A stretch of 6,724 nucleotides of DNA, taken from positions 1-6,724 of the forward strand of contig CADBNX010000314.1 of NCBI GenBank assembly GCA_902796115.1, read 5' to 3'. The notes under the pieces are model-generated. The model saw only the letters and a program-made list of their open reading frames with translations, did not search any database and had not been told where the DNA came from. Shown here piece by piece: positions 6,517 to 6,724 of this stretch; position 1 is the first letter of the stretch; every line of letters starts with the position of its first letter. This DNA is from an uncultured Eubacteriales bacterium. GTDB taxonomy: Bacteria; Bacillota; Clostridia; Christensenellales; Aristaeellaceae. The translations under genes and the position numbers were made by a program.

Positions 6517-6552
6517 ATGCCGAAAGCGGTAAAGTCTACTTTTAAAGATTAG
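6517..6552 (+). CDS. Possible 11-codon leader ORF
   Basis: GGAGG at 6508-6512 stands four bases before an ATG that opens MPKAVKSTFKD and stops at TAG 6550-6552. The ribosome binding site is as good as those of the real genes here, although the spacing is slightly short. It has no recognised family and no run of one amino acid that would suggest classical attenuation. It sits between a nested stem and the promoter of the hydrolase gene. It may be a leader peptide, the remnant of a lost gene start, or chance. Confidence 0.22.
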   Translation: MPKAVKSTFKD

Positions 6553-6560
6553 GACGATAA

Positions 6561-6619
6561 GTATTCCATGGCTTTTCACCTACGGGAAAATGCGGTACAA
6601 TGCAGGCGTCATGGAAAAC
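6561..6619. repeat. Inverted repeat flanking the hydrolase promoter
   Basis: GTATTCCATGGC (6561-6572) and the reverse complement of GTCATGGAAAAC (6608-6619) agree at 10 of 12 positions. The arms are centred 47 bp apart and bracket the proposed -35 and -10. GTCATG occurs again at 6621-6626 as part of the palindrome GTCATGAC. A regulator that binds both arms could control the hydrolase gene. The left arm would lie outside the transcript, so an RNA stem is less likely. Confidence 0.35.
6573..6601 (+). promoter_or_regulatory. Promoter of the SGNH hydrolase gene
   Basis: TTTTCA (6573-6578; 4/6 match to the -35 consensus), a 17-base spacer and TACAAT (6596-6601; 5/6 match to the -10) form a plausible sigma-70-type promoter. 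Transcription would start near 6608, about 47 bases before the ATG. It would let the hydrolase be expressed independently of the transporter operon. Confidence 0.5.
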
Positions 6620-6654
6620 CGTCATGACTGCCGATGAGAACAGGGAGGAAGAAA

Positions 6655-6724
6655 ATGAAAAAGATCTATCTGATCGGGGATTCGATCCGCATGGGGTATG
6701 ACAGCATCGTACGCGAGATCCTGC
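6655..6724 (+). CDS. SGNH/GDSL-type hydrolase, 5' part only
   Basis: The first 23 codons of a gene cut off by the window end. The protein starts MKKIYLIGDSIRMGY; IGDSIRMGY is block I of the SGNH/GDSL hydrolases, where the serine of GDS is the catalytic nucleophile. No signal peptide is visible: the hydrophobic part is a single buried beta strand leading into the catalytic loop, so the enzyme is probably cytoplasmic. GGGAGG (6643-6648) stands six bases before the ATG. Such enzymes often act as carbohydrate esterases, removing acetyl groups from sugars, which would suit a gene placed after a sugar importer. The remaining catalytic blocks lie beyond the window, so the specificity and even the completeness of the gene cannot be judged. 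Confidence 0.75.
   Translation, partial: MKKIYLIGDSIRMGYDSIVREIL

Noticed and set aside
6378..6654. Possible riboswitch in the gap before the hydrolase gene
   Set aside because: I looked for conserved cores of common classes and saw none that fit; only short stems were found, so no riboswitch is claimed.

Overview
The window looks like a carbohydrate-uptake locus from a Gram-positive, Clostridia-type gut or rumen bacterium. The evidence is moderately high GC, strong GC preference at third codon positions, purine-rich Shine-Dalgarno sites before every main gene, an LplA/LplB/LplC-type importer without its own ATPase, and a secreted leucine-rich-repeat protein. Christensenellales or a related lineage is a guess from the style of the signal peptides and transporter; no marker gene is present to prove it.

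Layout. Bases 1-93 hold the last 30 codons of an unidentified plus-strand gene. It converges on a minus-strand operon, with a shared hairpin terminator at 119-150 between them. Read from its promoter, the minus operon is: an AraC-family regulator (2611-1799), a secreted leucine-rich-repeat protein (1783-740) and a GNAT acetyltransferase (750-226). The genes are 15 bp apart and then overlap by 11 bp, so they form one tight transcription unit. The 238-bp divergent region 2612-2849 carries a good promoter for the regulator, three GCAGAA-type repeats at two- and three-turn spacing, a weak extended -10 promoter for the transporter, and a 7-bp perfect inverted repeat just past the likely transcription start.

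The plus-strand operon encodes a solute-binding protein (2850-4469, GTG start), a GC-rich intercistronic hairpin, and two permeases (4543-5463 and 5478-6377). The binding protein would capture an oligosaccharide or sugar derivative outside the cell and pass it to the permease pair. Energy would come from a shared MsmX/UgpC-type ATPase encoded elsewhere. The divergent AraC protein is the obvious candidate activator. A 277-bp gap follows, with hairpins, a possible 11-codon leader ORF, and a promoter flanked by an inverted repeat. The window ends in the first 23 codons of an SGNH/GDSL-type hydrolase, probably an esterase that deacylates the imported or extracellular sugar.

Most of the window is an ordinary uptake locus. 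The least explained parts are the AraC-LRR-GNAT operon, in which a secreted LRR protein is co-expressed with the regulator, and the repeats in the two intergenic regions. No mobile element, CRISPR array, tRNA or rRNA was seen.
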